Of a stretch of DNA of 64,000 bases, positions 19,166-28,045 are shown one piece after another (the stretch's first letter is position 1; each line of letters opens with the position of its first letter). The DNA is taken from positions 1 through 64,000 of the forward strand of contig JALOTF010000001.1 of the NCBI GenBank assembly GCA_025458025.1, given 5' to 3'. Origin of the DNA: Beijerinckiaceae bacterium. GTDB lineage: Bacteria; Pseudomonadota; Alphaproteobacteria; Rhizobiales; Beijerinckiaceae. The notes under the pieces are model-generated. The model saw nothing but the letters and a program-made list of their open reading frames with translations. It was not told the origin of the DNA and did no database searches. The translations under genes and the position numbers were made by a program.

Positions 19166-22100
19166 TCAGTCGAAGCGGCCGGCGGCATGCGCGAGCATGG
19201 TGTAGACCTTGCCCGTATCCGAGGTGAGGTAGGTGCGCGCGACCAGCGAATCCCGGTCATCGCCAGCGACTTCCGCGAGCAGGCGCTCGAACTGGTCGAC
19301 ATAGGTATCGACCGTGCGCTTGAACTCGGCATCCCGGCGATAGCGGCGGCGGATGTCGTCATACGCCTCCTGCCCCTGCAGGGTGTAGAGCTTGCGCGTG
19401 AAGACGTTGCGCTCACCCCGGCGATAGCGATCCCAAAGTTCGATCGCAGCCTCGTGGTCGATCATCCGGGCGATATCGACCGAGAGACTGTCGAGCGATT
19501 CGATCCGGCGGGCCGAATTGGCTTCCGGCACGCGCGGGCTGCGCTGGGGTGCCACGGGCTCGTCGTCACCCGCCCGTTCCAAAAGACCGGAGAGCCAGGA
19601 GCCGCCTCCAGCCGGGTTGCGCGGCGGCGGAGGTGTCACGGGGCGCTGCACCGGCGGAGCCGGGCGCGGCGCGGGCTCATAGGCCGGGCGAGCGGGCGCG
19701 CGTGGAGCATCCGGCTCGGCGCGGCGCGGTTCGCTCACGTCGAGCGCCGGGCCCGAACGAGAGACGATATCGTTCAGTTCCGACAGGGCGCGCAACTGGT
19801 CGCCCACCACGCGCTTCAGGTTCTGGCTGGCCTCGCGTGCCTCGCGCGGAATTTCTAGCCCGCCCGCCGTCAGGGCGGCGCGCGTGGCCTCGAGATCCGC
19901 GAGAATGTCGCGGGTCGCCTGCCGCAGGTCGCCGGCGGTGGCGAGGAAGCCCTGCACGCCATCCTGCAGCAGCGAGGTCATCTCGCTGTTCGCCTGATCA
20001 TAGGCCTGCCGCAGGGCAGCGGCTGTGCGCTCGCGCTCCTTCCCCGTTTCAAGGCGGATGCGCTCGTACTGCGAACCGATGGCCTGGGTCGCAGCCTCTG
20101 CGCTCTGGTGCACGAGTGTCGAGGCCTCGCGGGCCCGCGCCTCCGCGCTGGAGAGCTGGTCATCCACGAGGCTCGAGAACGAGCGGAGCATGGCATCCAC
20201 ATCCTCGATGCGGCTGCTGAGGGCGCCGACAAGGCCCTCGAACACGCGCTGGCGCTCGCCCAACAGGTTGGCGAGGCTCGCCTGATTGGTGGTGAGTTCG
20301 CCCGAAAGCGCGCGCATGGCGCTGGTACGCTCGTCGAGCACGCTGACGGTGTTCTGGCTGGTGGAGAGCAGGTCGCCCGAGGCCGAACGGATGGCCTCCA
20401 CGCGCGCCGCCAGCGCATCCGAGCCCTGATTGGCCGCCGAGAGAATGGCGGCGAGGGTGGCTTCCAGCCCCCGCACGCGCTCGCCGAGGCGGCCCTCGAT
20501 ATCCGATAGGCCCTTCGCCGTGGAGCCGACGATCGTGTTGAGCACGCGATTGGCTTCACCGAGCTTGTCGAGCAGGCCAGCGACCTCGCCGCGCAGCTTG
20601 TCGTTGGCTTCCACGAGATTGTGCAGCGATTTGGCCGAACCGCTCTCGATGGCCGCATTGAGTTCTGCCAGCGAGGCCGTGACGCGCTCGCCGATTTCGG
20701 TGGAGGCGCTTTCGAGGCCGCGCACCATGGCGAGGCCATGCTGTTCGAAGCTCGTGACGAAATGCGCGCCCTTCTCGTCGATCAGCGCGGAGATCTGCTC
20801 GGCGCGGTTCATCAATTCGCTGCCCACCTCACGCGACAGGGTGGTGAGGCTCCGCTCCACCTCGCCTGCGCGCAGAACGATGGAATCCGCGCTCTGGTCG
20901 AGGCGGCCCACGATGGCCTCGGTCGCCGCGTGGGTCTTCTGTTCGAGGATGTCGCGGATTTCCTGCGCGCGACGGCTGATCGTCTCGTTGGCTTCCTGCG
21001 TCGATTTCTCGAACACAGCGCTGAGTTCCTGCGTGCGGCGTCCGAGAATCTCGCTCGCGGCTTGCGCCTTCTGGTCGAGCACCTCGATCTGCTGGCTGAA
21101 CGGGTTGACGACCCGCGCACCGAAGACCTCGACCTTCTGCTCGAAGCTCTGCACCTTCTCGTCGAGATTGCCGAGCAGCGAGCCGCCGGTTTCCTGCACG
21201 GCGCGGGTGAATTCCAGCGTCCGCAGGGCCACCATGTCGCCGAGCGCCTTGGCGCGCTCATCCACGCCGGTTTCGACGCGTGCGAGCAGGCTCTCGATAT
21301 TGGCCGTGACCTGCTGCGTGCGATCTGCGATGCGCGAACCCAGCACATCGCTCTGCGCCACGATGGTGTGCTCCAGCTTGTCGGCGGTCGAGACGAAGGT
21401 CTTCTCGAATTCCTCGAAGCGTTCGCCAAGGCCGGCGGTGCGCGCGGTGACCGTTTCAGCAAGGCGCGAGGCATTGGCGGCAAGCGCCTCGTTCACGCGC
21501 TGGCCATGCTGGTTCATCGCCTGCAACACATCCCGACCGGTATGCGCGAGGCGCTCCGTGGCTTCCGTCGCCTGGCGGGCCAGAGCGAGGCCGAGATCGT
21601 CGATTTCGCTCTTGAGGCCCGTCGAGGCCTCGCGGGTGCGCTCGCTGATGAGTGAGCCGAGGCTTTCGCCCGCGATCGTGAAGGCCTCGTTGGCCTGCGA
21701 TACCCGGTTGGCGATGAGATCGACCAGAGCCGCTCCCTGATTGGCGAGCGCAGTTTCCAGTCCGCCACGCGTGCCTTCCAGCGCATTCTCGAAAACGCGG
21801 GCATTGGAGGCCAGCGTATCCTCGATGCGGGTGATGGAGCGCTGGAGGGTGGCCTCGATCTGCAGACCATTCGCGCCGAAAGTATCGGCCAGGCGCTGGG
21901 CATTGCCGCTCAGGAGTACTTCCATGTCGCGCGCGCCCTGGCTCATCGATGTCTCGATGCGGCGCGAGGTTTCCTCCAGCACGCCGGTGACGGCGCGCGA
22001 GGTGGTGCCGAGCGTGTCTTCGATCCGGCTCGCGGTGCCGACCATACGGTCAGCCAGCTCATCCGAACGGGCGGTGAGGGCATCCACGACGCCGGCACCC

Positions 22101-24289
22101 TTCTCCTCGATGAGCCTCGCGGTGTCGATGCCACGGCTTTCCATCGCGGTGATGAAATCCTGGCTCGCGGAGCGCATCGTCTCGTTGATCTCGATGGCGC
22201 GGGCGCCGATGGTCTCGATGATATCGCGGCTGTTGGTCTGGAAGGCGGAATTCACCACCTCGGCGGTTTCGGTCATCTCGGTCTTCAGCGCCGCGCCGGT
22301 GTCGCGGATGAGGCGGCTGGAGTTCTCGCTGACCTCGCTGAGGCGCTCGGCGGCGGAACGGGTCACGTTTTCCCATTCGCCGGTGAGGCTGGTGCTGGTC
22401 TCGCGGATGAGGCGGGCCGAGTTTTCGCTCAGTTCGCCAAGGCGTTCCGCCGAAGCGCGGGTGACGTTCTCCCATTCGCCTGTGAGGCCGGTGCTGGTTT
22501 CGCGGATGAGGCGGGCGGAGATCTCGCTGACCTCGCCAAGACGATCCGCCGAGGCGCGGGCCACGCTATCCCATTCGTTGGTGAGGTTTGCGCTGGTCTC
22601 GCGGATGAGGCGGGTCGAAGTCTCGCTCACCTCGCTAAGGCGCTCGGCCGAAGCACGGGTCACGTTCTCCCATTCGCCGGTGAGGCTGGCGCTGGTCTCA
22701 CGGATGAGGCGGGTGGACGCTGCGCTCACCTCGCCCAGGCGCTCGGCCGAAGCGCGGGTGACAGTCTCCCATTCACCCGTGAGGCTGGTGCTGGTGTCGC
22801 GGAGGGTCTGGGCCGCGGTTTCGCTCAGCTCGATGAACTGGCGGGAGGCGGCATTGGTGGCGTTTTCCCACTCGGCAGAGAGCGCGCTGCCGGACAGGCG
22901 CATGGCTTCCGCCGCGTTCTGGCTGTTGGCCATAATTTCGCGCTGGATGATGCTGGCCTGCTCGGACAGACGATCGACCAGCAGGCGGCTTGCTTCGTCG
23001 AGGCCGCCGGTCGCGCCGTTCGTTACCTGCTCGATTTCCTGAAGCAGGGCGGCGCGTGTGGTGTTGAGCTGGGTGATAATCGCGGCGGAGGTCGCTTCCA
23101 GCACGCCATTGGTTTCGGCGGCGGCACCCGAGAGCGTTTCGCCGAGTTCACCTGTGCGGGCGCGAATAAGGTCGCTCGCGTGGTTGGCCGTCTGGTCGAG
23201 GGTTGCGACCAACTCATCCTGCTTTCCGGCAATGAGGAAGGTCACGCGTTCGCCGGCGTCGTCGATGGCCTTGGCGATGCTGTCGCCAGCCTTGCCGATA
23301 TCGGCCGAAAAGCCCTGATGGGCAGCGTCGATGGTGTTCCGGATGCGATCGGCGGTCGCCATGATCGCTTCGCGCTCGGCGGCGAGTTCGGCCACAAGCT
23401 GGCGCATCTTGTATTCGTTGTCGGCGTAGGAGCGCTCCAGCGCGCTCACCTCGCCATGCACGATGGTTTCGAGTTCCGTCGCGCGGGAGAGGGCGCGTTC
23501 GACGCCATCGCCAATCGAGGCGACCTCGCGGCGCACGGCCTGCCCGAGCGTGAAGACCGCATCGGCGCCGACGGATTCCGGTTCCGCGAGGCGCGCGGCC
23601 ACCTCTGCCATCACGCGCGCGGAATTCCGCAGATCGCGTGAGCGACGATGCAGGGCGGCCAAAGCAAAGACGAAGAGGATGGGCAGCACGACGCCAATGC
23701 TGGCCAGCGCCATCGGCAGCTCGATACCCGAGCGCAAGGCGCCATCCGCTGTCAGGAACAGTCCGTCACGCTTCGAGAGCAGCATCCATGCCGCAATCAG
23801 CCAGAGCCCGGAAAAGGCTGCGGCGAGCCAGTAGGGCGTGCGCGAGCTGCTCTGCCGCAACGGCTCTAGCAGCTCCTGCACCGAGGCACGGCGATCATCA
23901 TTCGCCGGCAGGATCGGGTTACGGCGCGGCTCCGGCGCGCTCAGCGTGGCTGCGGGCGCGGGTTCAGCCGGCGACGGGGTGAGGGGTTCGATGCGCGGCT
24001 CGGGCGCGGAGTTGAGATCGGACGCCTTCCCGTCAGCGGATTTCCCGCGATGTTGCGGCGGCTTGATCTCGAGGCGTGCTTCAGCCGGCGGTTCCTTGGA
24101 GAGATCAGGCTTGAAGAGCTCGATATCCTCCACGCGCGGCAAGCGCGGATCGGCTTCGCCGGACTTGGCCTCTCCGGTGGAAGCGCCCTCGGGCTTCACG
24201 GTTGCATCCTTGCCGCCGAGACCCAAAGCTTCCTCGATGGCCGAGAGGGCGGCCTCGGAAGCGTCGGGGTTTTTCTTCTGCGTGGCCAT
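19166..24289 (-). CDS. Giant membrane-anchored coiled-coil protein, growth-pole-ring (GPR/RgsE)-like
   Basis: A protein of 1707 residues. Residues 1-150 are Pro/Glu-rich and cytosolic. Two membrane helices lie at about 153-171 and 191-213 (WLAAAFSGLWLIAAWMLL; ALASIGVVLPILFVFALAAL). Over 1200 residues of apolipoprotein-like amphipathic helix follow, including tandem 33-residue repeats at about 475-672. A Pro-rich linker leads to a compact conserved C-terminal domain (DIARMIDHEAAIELWDRYRR, LYTLQGQEAYDDIRRRYRR). This layout matches the large polar-growth scaffold GPR of Agrobacterium and RgsE of Sinorhizobium, which organise the growth pole; that identity is inferred from architecture. The ATG at 24287-24289 has AGGTGGG at good spacing; ATG 24295 is an alternative. 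Confidence 0.8.
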   Translation of the reverse strand: MATQKKNPDASEAALSAIEEALGLGGKDATVKPEGASTGEAKSGEADPRLPRVEDIELFKPDLSKEPPAEARLEIKPPQHRGKSADGKASDLNSAPEPRIEPLTPSPAEPAPAATLSAPEPRRNPILPANDDRRASVQELLEPLRQSSSRTPYWLAAAFSGLWLIAAWMLLSKRDGLFLTADGALRSGIELPMALASIGVVLPILFVFALAALHRRSRDLRNSARVMAEVAARLAEPESVGADAVFTLGQAVRREVASIGDGVERALSRATELETIVHGEVSALERSYADNEYKMRQLVAELAAEREAIMATADRIRNTIDAAHQGFSADIGKAGDSIAKAIDDAGERVTFLIAGKQDELVATLDQTANHASDLIRARTGELGETLSGAAAETNGVLEATSAAIITQLNTTRAALLQEIEQVTNGATGGLDEASRLLVDRLSEQASIIQREIMANSQNAAEAMRLSGSALSAEWENATNAASRQFIELSETAAQTLRDTSTSLTGEWETVTRASAERLGEVSAASTRLIRETSASLTGEWENVTRASAERLSEVSETSTRLIRETSANLTNEWDSVARASADRLGEVSEISARLIRETSTGLTGEWENVTRASAERLGELSENSARLIRETSTSLTGEWENVTRSAAERLSEVSENSSRLIRDTGAALKTEMTETAEVVNSAFQTNSRDIIETIGARAIEINETMRSASQDFITAMESRGIDTARLIEEKGAGVVDALTARSDELADRMVGTASRIEDTLGTTSRAVTGVLEETSRRIETSMSQGARDMEVLLSGNAQRLADTFGANGLQIEATLQRSITRIEDTLASNARVFENALEGTRGGLETALANQGAALVDLIANRVSQANEAFTIAGESLGSLISERTREASTGLKSEIDDLGLALARQATEATERLAHTGRDVLQAMNQHGQRVNEALAANASRLAETVTARTAGLGERFEEFEKTFVSTADKLEHTIVAQSDVLGSRIADRTQQVTANIESLLARVETGVDERAKALGDMVALRTLEFTRAVQETGGSLLGNLDEKVQSFEQKVEVFGARVVNPFSQQIEVLDQKAQAASEILGRRTQELSAVFEKSTQEANETISRRAQEIRDILEQKTHAATEAIVGRLDQSADSIVLRAGEVERSLTTLSREVGSELMNRAEQISALIDEKGAHFVTSFEQHGLAMVRGLESASTEIGERVTASLAELNAAIESGSAKSLHNLVEANDKLRGEVAGLLDKLGEANRVLNTIVGSTAKGLSDIEGRLGERVRGLEATLAAILSAANQGSDALAARVEAIRSASGDLLSTSQNTVSVLDERTSAMRALSGELTTNQASLANLLGERQRVFEGLVGALSSRIEDVDAMLRSFSSLVDDQLSSAEARAREASTLVHQSAEAATQAIGSQYERIRLETGKERERTAAALRQAYDQANSEMTSLLQDGVQGFLATAGDLRQATRDILADLEATRAALTAGGLEIPREAREASQNLKRVVGDQLRALSELNDIVSRSGPALDVSEPRRAEPDAPRAPARPAYEPAPRPAPPVQRPVTPPPPRNPAGGGSWLSGLLERAGDDEPVAPQRSPRVPEANSARRIESLDSLSVDIARMIDHEAAIELWDRYRRGERNVFTRKLYTLQGQEAYDDIRRRYRRDAEFKRTVDTYVDQFERLLAEVAGDDRDSLVARTYLTSDTGKVYTMLAHAAGRFD
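22274..22867 (-). repeat. Six-unit 99-bp in-frame tandem repeat inside the coiled-coil gene
   Basis: The anchor CCCATTC (minus-strand codons for GEW) recurs at 22372, 22471, 22570, 22669, 22768 and, more weakly, 22867, exactly 99 bp apart. Each unit encodes 33 residues of the form RASAERLGEVS..(S/T)(T/A)RLIRE followed by TS.SLTGEWENVT. The central four units are nearly identical at protein level and the outer ones are degenerate, the usual sign of expansion by unequal exchange. Confidence 0.9.
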
Positions 24290-24375
24290 CAGCATCCCAC
24301 CTTGTTCGAACCGTCAGACAAGGCCGGGCTCTCCCCTATGGCAGGGCAGGAAAGCGCCGGTTCTCCGACCGAAGT

Positions 24376-24391
24376 TTAACCTTTATTTTAC
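24376..24391. promoter_or_regulatory. Candidate CtrA box (one mismatch) between the coiled-coil and Hpt genes
   Basis: TTAA-CCTTTAT-TTTAC at 24376-24391 differs by one base from the CtrA consensus TTAA-N7-TTAAC. It lies 87 bp upstream of the coiled-coil gene and 166 bp upstream of the Hpt gene. Two copies of CGTTAACGA also occur nearby (24421 and 24441). Confidence 0.35.
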
Positions 24392-24556
24392 GGATCACGG
24401 GCGGGAAGGGAAACAGGCAACGTTAACGATGTGGAATCGTCGTTAACGACGCCGGAACCATGCGAAGCGATCAACCCGGACCTCTTACCTCCCTGTTTAC
24501 GGCCCCGGAGGCAGATTGTCTCCCCAATCCAGACGGCAAGGAGCCCGTTTCCACCG

Positions 24557-24943
24557 ATGTCCGCCACCGCGATCTCCGCAAACGCGAATTCCAGCCCGGC
24601 CTTCATGGTCACAGACAGCGCCCCCTCCTTCGAGCGGCCTGTCGATCTCGTGCATCTCGCTCGCCAGACCCTTGGCGATCGCGCGCTGGAGCGTGAGGTG
24701 CTGGAGCTGTTCAAGGTGCAGGCCCGCGCGATCTTCGCGCAGCTCGAAACCGTGAGCGAAACTCATCTCCGGCATGATCTCGCCCATACGCTCAAGGGTT
24801 CGGCCCGCGCGGTCGGCGCTTGGAAGGTGGCCGAGGCCGCGGAGGCATGTGAGCAGGCACAGGACTGGAACGCTGCGCTCGGTGACCTCTCCAGCCGGAT
24901 CGAGATCGCGCTTCAGGCGATCGAGGAACTCATCCGCCATTAA
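24557..24943 (+). CDS. Hpt-domain phosphotransfer protein
   Basis: A small cytosolic histidine phosphotransfer protein of 128 residues. After a Ser/Ala-rich lead it has one Hpt four-helix domain. The phospho-accepting histidine is in HTLKGSARAVGA (His about 77), preceded by VDLVHLARQTLGDRALEREVLELF. It contains no kinase or receiver domain, so it would act as an intermediate in a multi-step phosphorelay. ATG 24557 was chosen with AAGGAG about 12 bases upstream; ATG 24605 would still leave a complete domain. It is divergent from the giant coiled-coil gene, sharing a 267-bp control region. Confidence 0.88.
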   Translation: MSATAISANANSSPAFMVTDSAPSFERPVDLVHLARQTLGDRALEREVLELFKVQARAIFAQLETVSETHLRHDLAHTLKGSARAVGAWKVAEAAEACEQAQDWNAALGDLSSRIEIALQAIEELIRH

Positions 24944-25046
24944 GTGCTTCGGCTTGCGCGTGAAGCCACTCGCCAAATGGCGCGGGAAACGCTAGTTCCC
25001 GCGCAACGGCACCAGCCGGACCGCGACGCGCCGAGAGAGATTGCCC

Positions 25047-25367
25047 ATGCCCCGCATCACCTTCATCGAACACAATGGAACCGCCCGCACGGTTGAGGGC
25101 GAGGCCGGTTCCACCGTGATGGAAACCGCCATCCGCAATGCCGTTCCGGGCATCGAGGCGGAATGTGGCGGGGCCTGCGCCTGCGCCACCTGTCACGTTT
25201 ATGTGGGCGATGAATGGCTCGCGACCGTGGGCAAGCCTGCGCCCATGGAAGAGGACATGCTGGATTTCGCCTTCGATGTACGGCCGAATTCGCGCCTTTC
25301 CTGCCAGATCAAGATCACGGCCGCGATGGATGGCCTGACTGTGACCACCCCGGCGCGGCAGGCCTGA
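25047..25367 (+). CDS. [2Fe-2S] ferredoxin (FdVI-like)
   Basis: A soluble electron carrier of 106 residues, standard for the adrenodoxin-type ferredoxins of alphaproteobacteria. It has AECGGACACATCHVYV (C-x5-C-x2-C) and the fourth ligand in NSRLSCQIKIT. The start ATG (MPRITFIEHNGTARTVEG) at 25047 matches the family N-terminus; a TTG lies 6 bp earlier. Related ferredoxins serve Fe-S assembly or P450 systems; no such partner is adjacent. Confidence 0.9.
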   Translation: MPRITFIEHNGTARTVEGEAGSTVMETAIRNAVPGIEAECGGACACATCHVYVGDEWLATVGKPAPMEEDMLDFAFDVRPNSRLSCQIKITAAMDGLTVTTPARQA

Positions 25368-25456
25368 TCACGCCAGGCCTCACCGCCCCGTGACTTGCCG
25401 GTGACGCTCTTTCCCCGCGAGGAGGGAGCGCGCATGATGGCGCGGGGGAGGGGTTC

Positions 25457-26179
25457 ATGTCGGTTCTGGTTCTGGCTTTCATCGCTGGTGCGCTCACAAC
25501 GCTGAACCCTTGTGTTCTGCCGATGGTGCCTTTCGTGCTGGCGACTGCCTTGCGCGAAGGGCGCTGGGGTCCGCTCGCGCTCATGGGCGGCATGAGCCTT
25601 ACCTTCACGGTGCTGGGCACGCTCGTGGCCTCGGTTGGGCCGGCCATCGGGCTTTCGACCGAGAACATCCGCGTGACCGGTGCGGTCATCATGATTGCGC
25701 TGGGCCTTGCGATGCTGATGCCGGCGACGCAGCGCGTCTTCGCAACCGGCCTCGGACCGGTGGCAGATCAGGCCTCGGGCTTTCTCGACCGGATGTCCCT
25801 GGGCGGGCTTTCCGGTCAATTCCTGACCGGCATGCTGCTCGGCGCGATCTGGAGCCCCTGCGCCGGACCGTCGCTCTTCGCGGCCATCGGGTTGGCGAGC
25901 CAGACCGGTACGGTGGCGCAGGCGGCGACGGCCATGTTCGCCTTCTCGCTGGGCGCTTCGAGCGTGCTGCTGGCCCTGGCTTATGGCGCGCGCGAGGTGT
26001 TGGCCAAGCGCAAGGCGGCGCTGATGGGCTTTGCGACCTCCGGCCGGGCGAAGCTTGTCTTCGCGGCGCTATTCATCGGCATGGGCGCGATGATCCTCTC
26101 CGGACTCGACAAGGCGATGGAGGCAGCACTCGTTCGCGCCATGCCGGATTGGCTGGTGGATATCACCACCCGGTTCTAA
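25457..26179 (+). CDS. CcdA/DsbD-like transmembrane thiol-electron carrier
   Basis: An inner-membrane protein of 240 residues with about six helices. The two redox cysteines are in TTLNPCVLPMVP (Cys19) and IWSPCAGPSL (Cys135), the duplicated motif of the CcdA family, which carries reducing equivalents from cytosolic thioredoxin to periplasmic thiols for cytochrome c maturation or oxidative-stress repair. Helices begin right at the N-terminus, so there is no cleaved signal peptide. It is convergent with the MFS gene, 6 bp apart. A periplasmic thioredoxin partner is not in the window. Confidence 0.87.
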   Translation: MSVLVLAFIAGALTTLNPCVLPMVPFVLATALREGRWGPLALMGGMSLTFTVLGTLVASVGPAIGLSTENIRVTGAVIMIALGLAMLMPATQRVFATGLGPVADQASGFLDRMSLGGLSGQFLTGMLLGAIWSPCAGPSLFAAIGLASQTGTVAQAATAMFAFSLGASSVLLALAYGAREVLAKRKAALMGFATSGRAKLVFAALFIGMGAMILSGLDKAMEAALVRAMPDWLVDITTRF

Positions 26180-26185
26180 AACCGG

Positions 26186-27409
26186 TCACGTCACATCCAA
26201 AGCCGCGCGTTCCTTGAACACCGTCTCGTTGCCGGGACCGGGATGGCGCGGCACGAGGAAGGAGAGCGTGAGCGAGGTCGTGGCGATGGCCGCACCGAGA
26301 TAGAACACGATGCTCGGCTCCTTAAGCCAGAGCATGCCGAAAAACACCGGAATGAACACCGCCGCGATATGGTTGATGGTAAAGGCGCAGGCCGCTGTGG
26401 GGGCCATATCGGCTGCATCGCCGATCTTCTGGATGTAGCTGCGCTGGGCGATCACGAGGATCGAGAACACCCCATCGATGATGAAGAGCAGGGCCGCCAC
26501 GGTCGCATTCGTCGTCACCGCATAGCCGATGAAGACAAGGATCAGCACCACATTCTCCATGGCGATGGTGCGCCGCTCGCCCCAAAGACCTACCAAAGCT
26601 CCGAGGCGCGGCGCGAGGAAGGTGTTGAGGCCGGATGTCACCAGCAGCAGCATTGCCATCTGCGGCACGGTGTAGCCAAACTTCTCGACCAGCAGGAAGC
26701 CCGCGAAGGCTGTGAAGATCTGCCGGCGCGCGCCATTCATCAGGGTCAGCGCGTAATAGAGCCAGTAGCGCGGGCGCAGCACGATTTTCTTTCTCTGCGG
26801 CACGGGCCCGTCGAATTTCGGAAAGAGCAGGAAGGCCGCGATGGTGATGCCGATGCAGGCAAAACCGATGATCGCGAAGAGCAGGTCATAGCGCTGCATG
26901 CCGCCCCACCACAGCAGAGCAAGGCCACCATAGGTAATGAACTGCGCAGTGGCTGCAGCCCCGGCGACGCGCCCCATGAGTCGCGGCGCATCCTTTTTCG
27001 GGAAGAGTTGCAGCGAGAGCGACTGGTTCACGGTCTCGAAATAGTGGAACCCCACCGACATGATGAAGGTGGTGATGAGAAGCCCCGTCAGCGTGGGAAA
27101 GCCACCGGTGAGCGCAACGCCTGCGGCCAGGATAAGCAGTGCGATATAGGCCACGGTCTGCTCGCGCATGACCAGGAACCAGTAGATGGCGGTGAAGGCG
27201 AGAAAGCCGGGAATTTCGCGCACGCTTTGCGCAAGGCCGATATCGGCTCCGGTGAATTTCGCGGCATCCTTCGCGAAATTGTTGAAGAGCGTCCCCCAGC
27301 CGGCATAGCCCAGCATGTTCACGAAGGCGAGGACCATCAGGAAGGTCACGGGTTCCTGCAGGGCTCGCCGGAAACGCGAGCGCGGCACCTCAACGGCGGG
27401 GATCGTCAT
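26186..27409 (-). CDS. MFS transporter
   Basis: An inner-membrane major facilitator protein of 407 residues with about 12 hydrophobic segments. It starts MTIPAVEVPRSRFRRALQEP before the first helix (VTFLMVLAFVNMLGYAGWGTLF). A cytoplasmic loop (LLFPKFDGPVPQRKKIVLRP) separates the two halves. I did not recognise a substrate-specific subfamily. It is convergent with the CcdA-like gene and divergent from the universal stress gene. Confidence 0.82.
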   Translation of the reverse strand: MTIPAVEVPRSRFRRALQEPVTFLMVLAFVNMLGYAGWGTLFNNFAKDAAKFTGADIGLAQSVREIPGFLAFTAIYWFLVMREQTVAYIALLILAAGVALTGGFPTLTGLLITTFIMSVGFHYFETVNQSLSLQLFPKKDAPRLMGRVAGAAATAQFITYGGLALLWWGGMQRYDLLFAIIGFACIGITIAAFLLFPKFDGPVPQRKKIVLRPRYWLYYALTLMNGARRQIFTAFAGFLLVEKFGYTVPQMAMLLLVTSGLNTFLAPRLGALVGLWGERRTIAMENVVLILVFIGYAVTTNATVAALLFIIDGVFSILVIAQRSYIQKIGDAADMAPTAACAFTINHIAAVFIPVFFGMLWLKEPSIVFYLGAAIATTSLTLSFLVPRHPGPGNETVFKERAALDVT

Positions 27410-27619
27410 CCGTTACTCTCCCGGTAAAGATGGAGCGATGACCCTTTGTCCTTGTTCCGTCAATTGATTTCTCTCGAAGGACCGATTTCAGGCGCATGTG
27501 CCCCCTGTCGCGCTTGTCCGACATCAAGGACGGAACTGGCAGGCCATGGCAGATGGACGCCACGGCTCGCGGGCGAAACCCTCGCCGGCGGCCTGTTTCA
27601 GGCGCTGCTGGAGGATGCC

Positions 27620-28045
27620 ATGTTCAAGAAGTTGCTGGTTCCGGTTGATATCGGGGATGAAGCGATGGCCAAGGCTTCGCTGGTTGCCGCGAAAGCCCTT
27701 GCCGAGCCTTGGGGTGCCGAAGTGCGACTGCTTCATGTGCGGCCCATTCTGCCATCGACCTATCTCGAATATGTGCCGGCGGATTTCGAAGGCTTGGAGA
27801 AGAAGCGTGCGGCGGAGGACCTTGCGGCCCTCGCGTCAAAGATCGGCCTGCCGGCTGGCAAGGTGAGCACAGCGGTACGCACCGGCGGCGTCTACCACGA
27901 GGTTCTCGCGGAAGCGGATGAATGCAAGGCCGATCTCATTGTCGTGTCCTCGCATTGGCCAACGCTCGCGACCTATCTCGTCGGCAGCCACGCGACGAAC
28001 ATTGTCCGCCATGCGCATTGCTCGGTGCTGGTGGTGCGCGGCTGA
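27620..28045 (+). CDS. Universal stress protein UspA family
   Basis: A single Usp domain, 141 residues, cytosolic. It begins MFKKLLVPVDIGDEAMAKAS and ends in GSHATNIVRHAHCSVLVVRG, the nucleotide-binding C-terminal motif of ATP-binding Usp proteins. ATG 27620 has GGAGG about 6 bases before it. Its stop and the stop of the convergent membrane-protein gene abut as TGATCA. The stress to which it responds cannot be read from the sequence. Confidence 0.9.
   Translation: MFKKLLVPVDIGDEAMAKASLVAAKALAEPWGAEVRLLHVRPILPSTYLEYVPADFEGLEKKRAAEDLAALASKIGLPAGKVSTAVRTGGVYHEVLAEADECKADLIVVSSHWPTLATYLVGSHATNIVRHAHCSVLVVRG

Noticed and set aside
20430-21740. Long open plus-strand frame antisense to the coiled-coil gene (others similar at 23838-24446 and 26243-27427)
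   Set aside because: Composition is a Ser/Arg/Ala-rich shadow of the sense gene; no family motif or ribosome site. High G+C content makes such frames common.
22274-22867. Regular repeat that could be taken for a CRISPR array
   Set aside because: Units are contiguous, 99 bp, in frame and coding, with no spacers.
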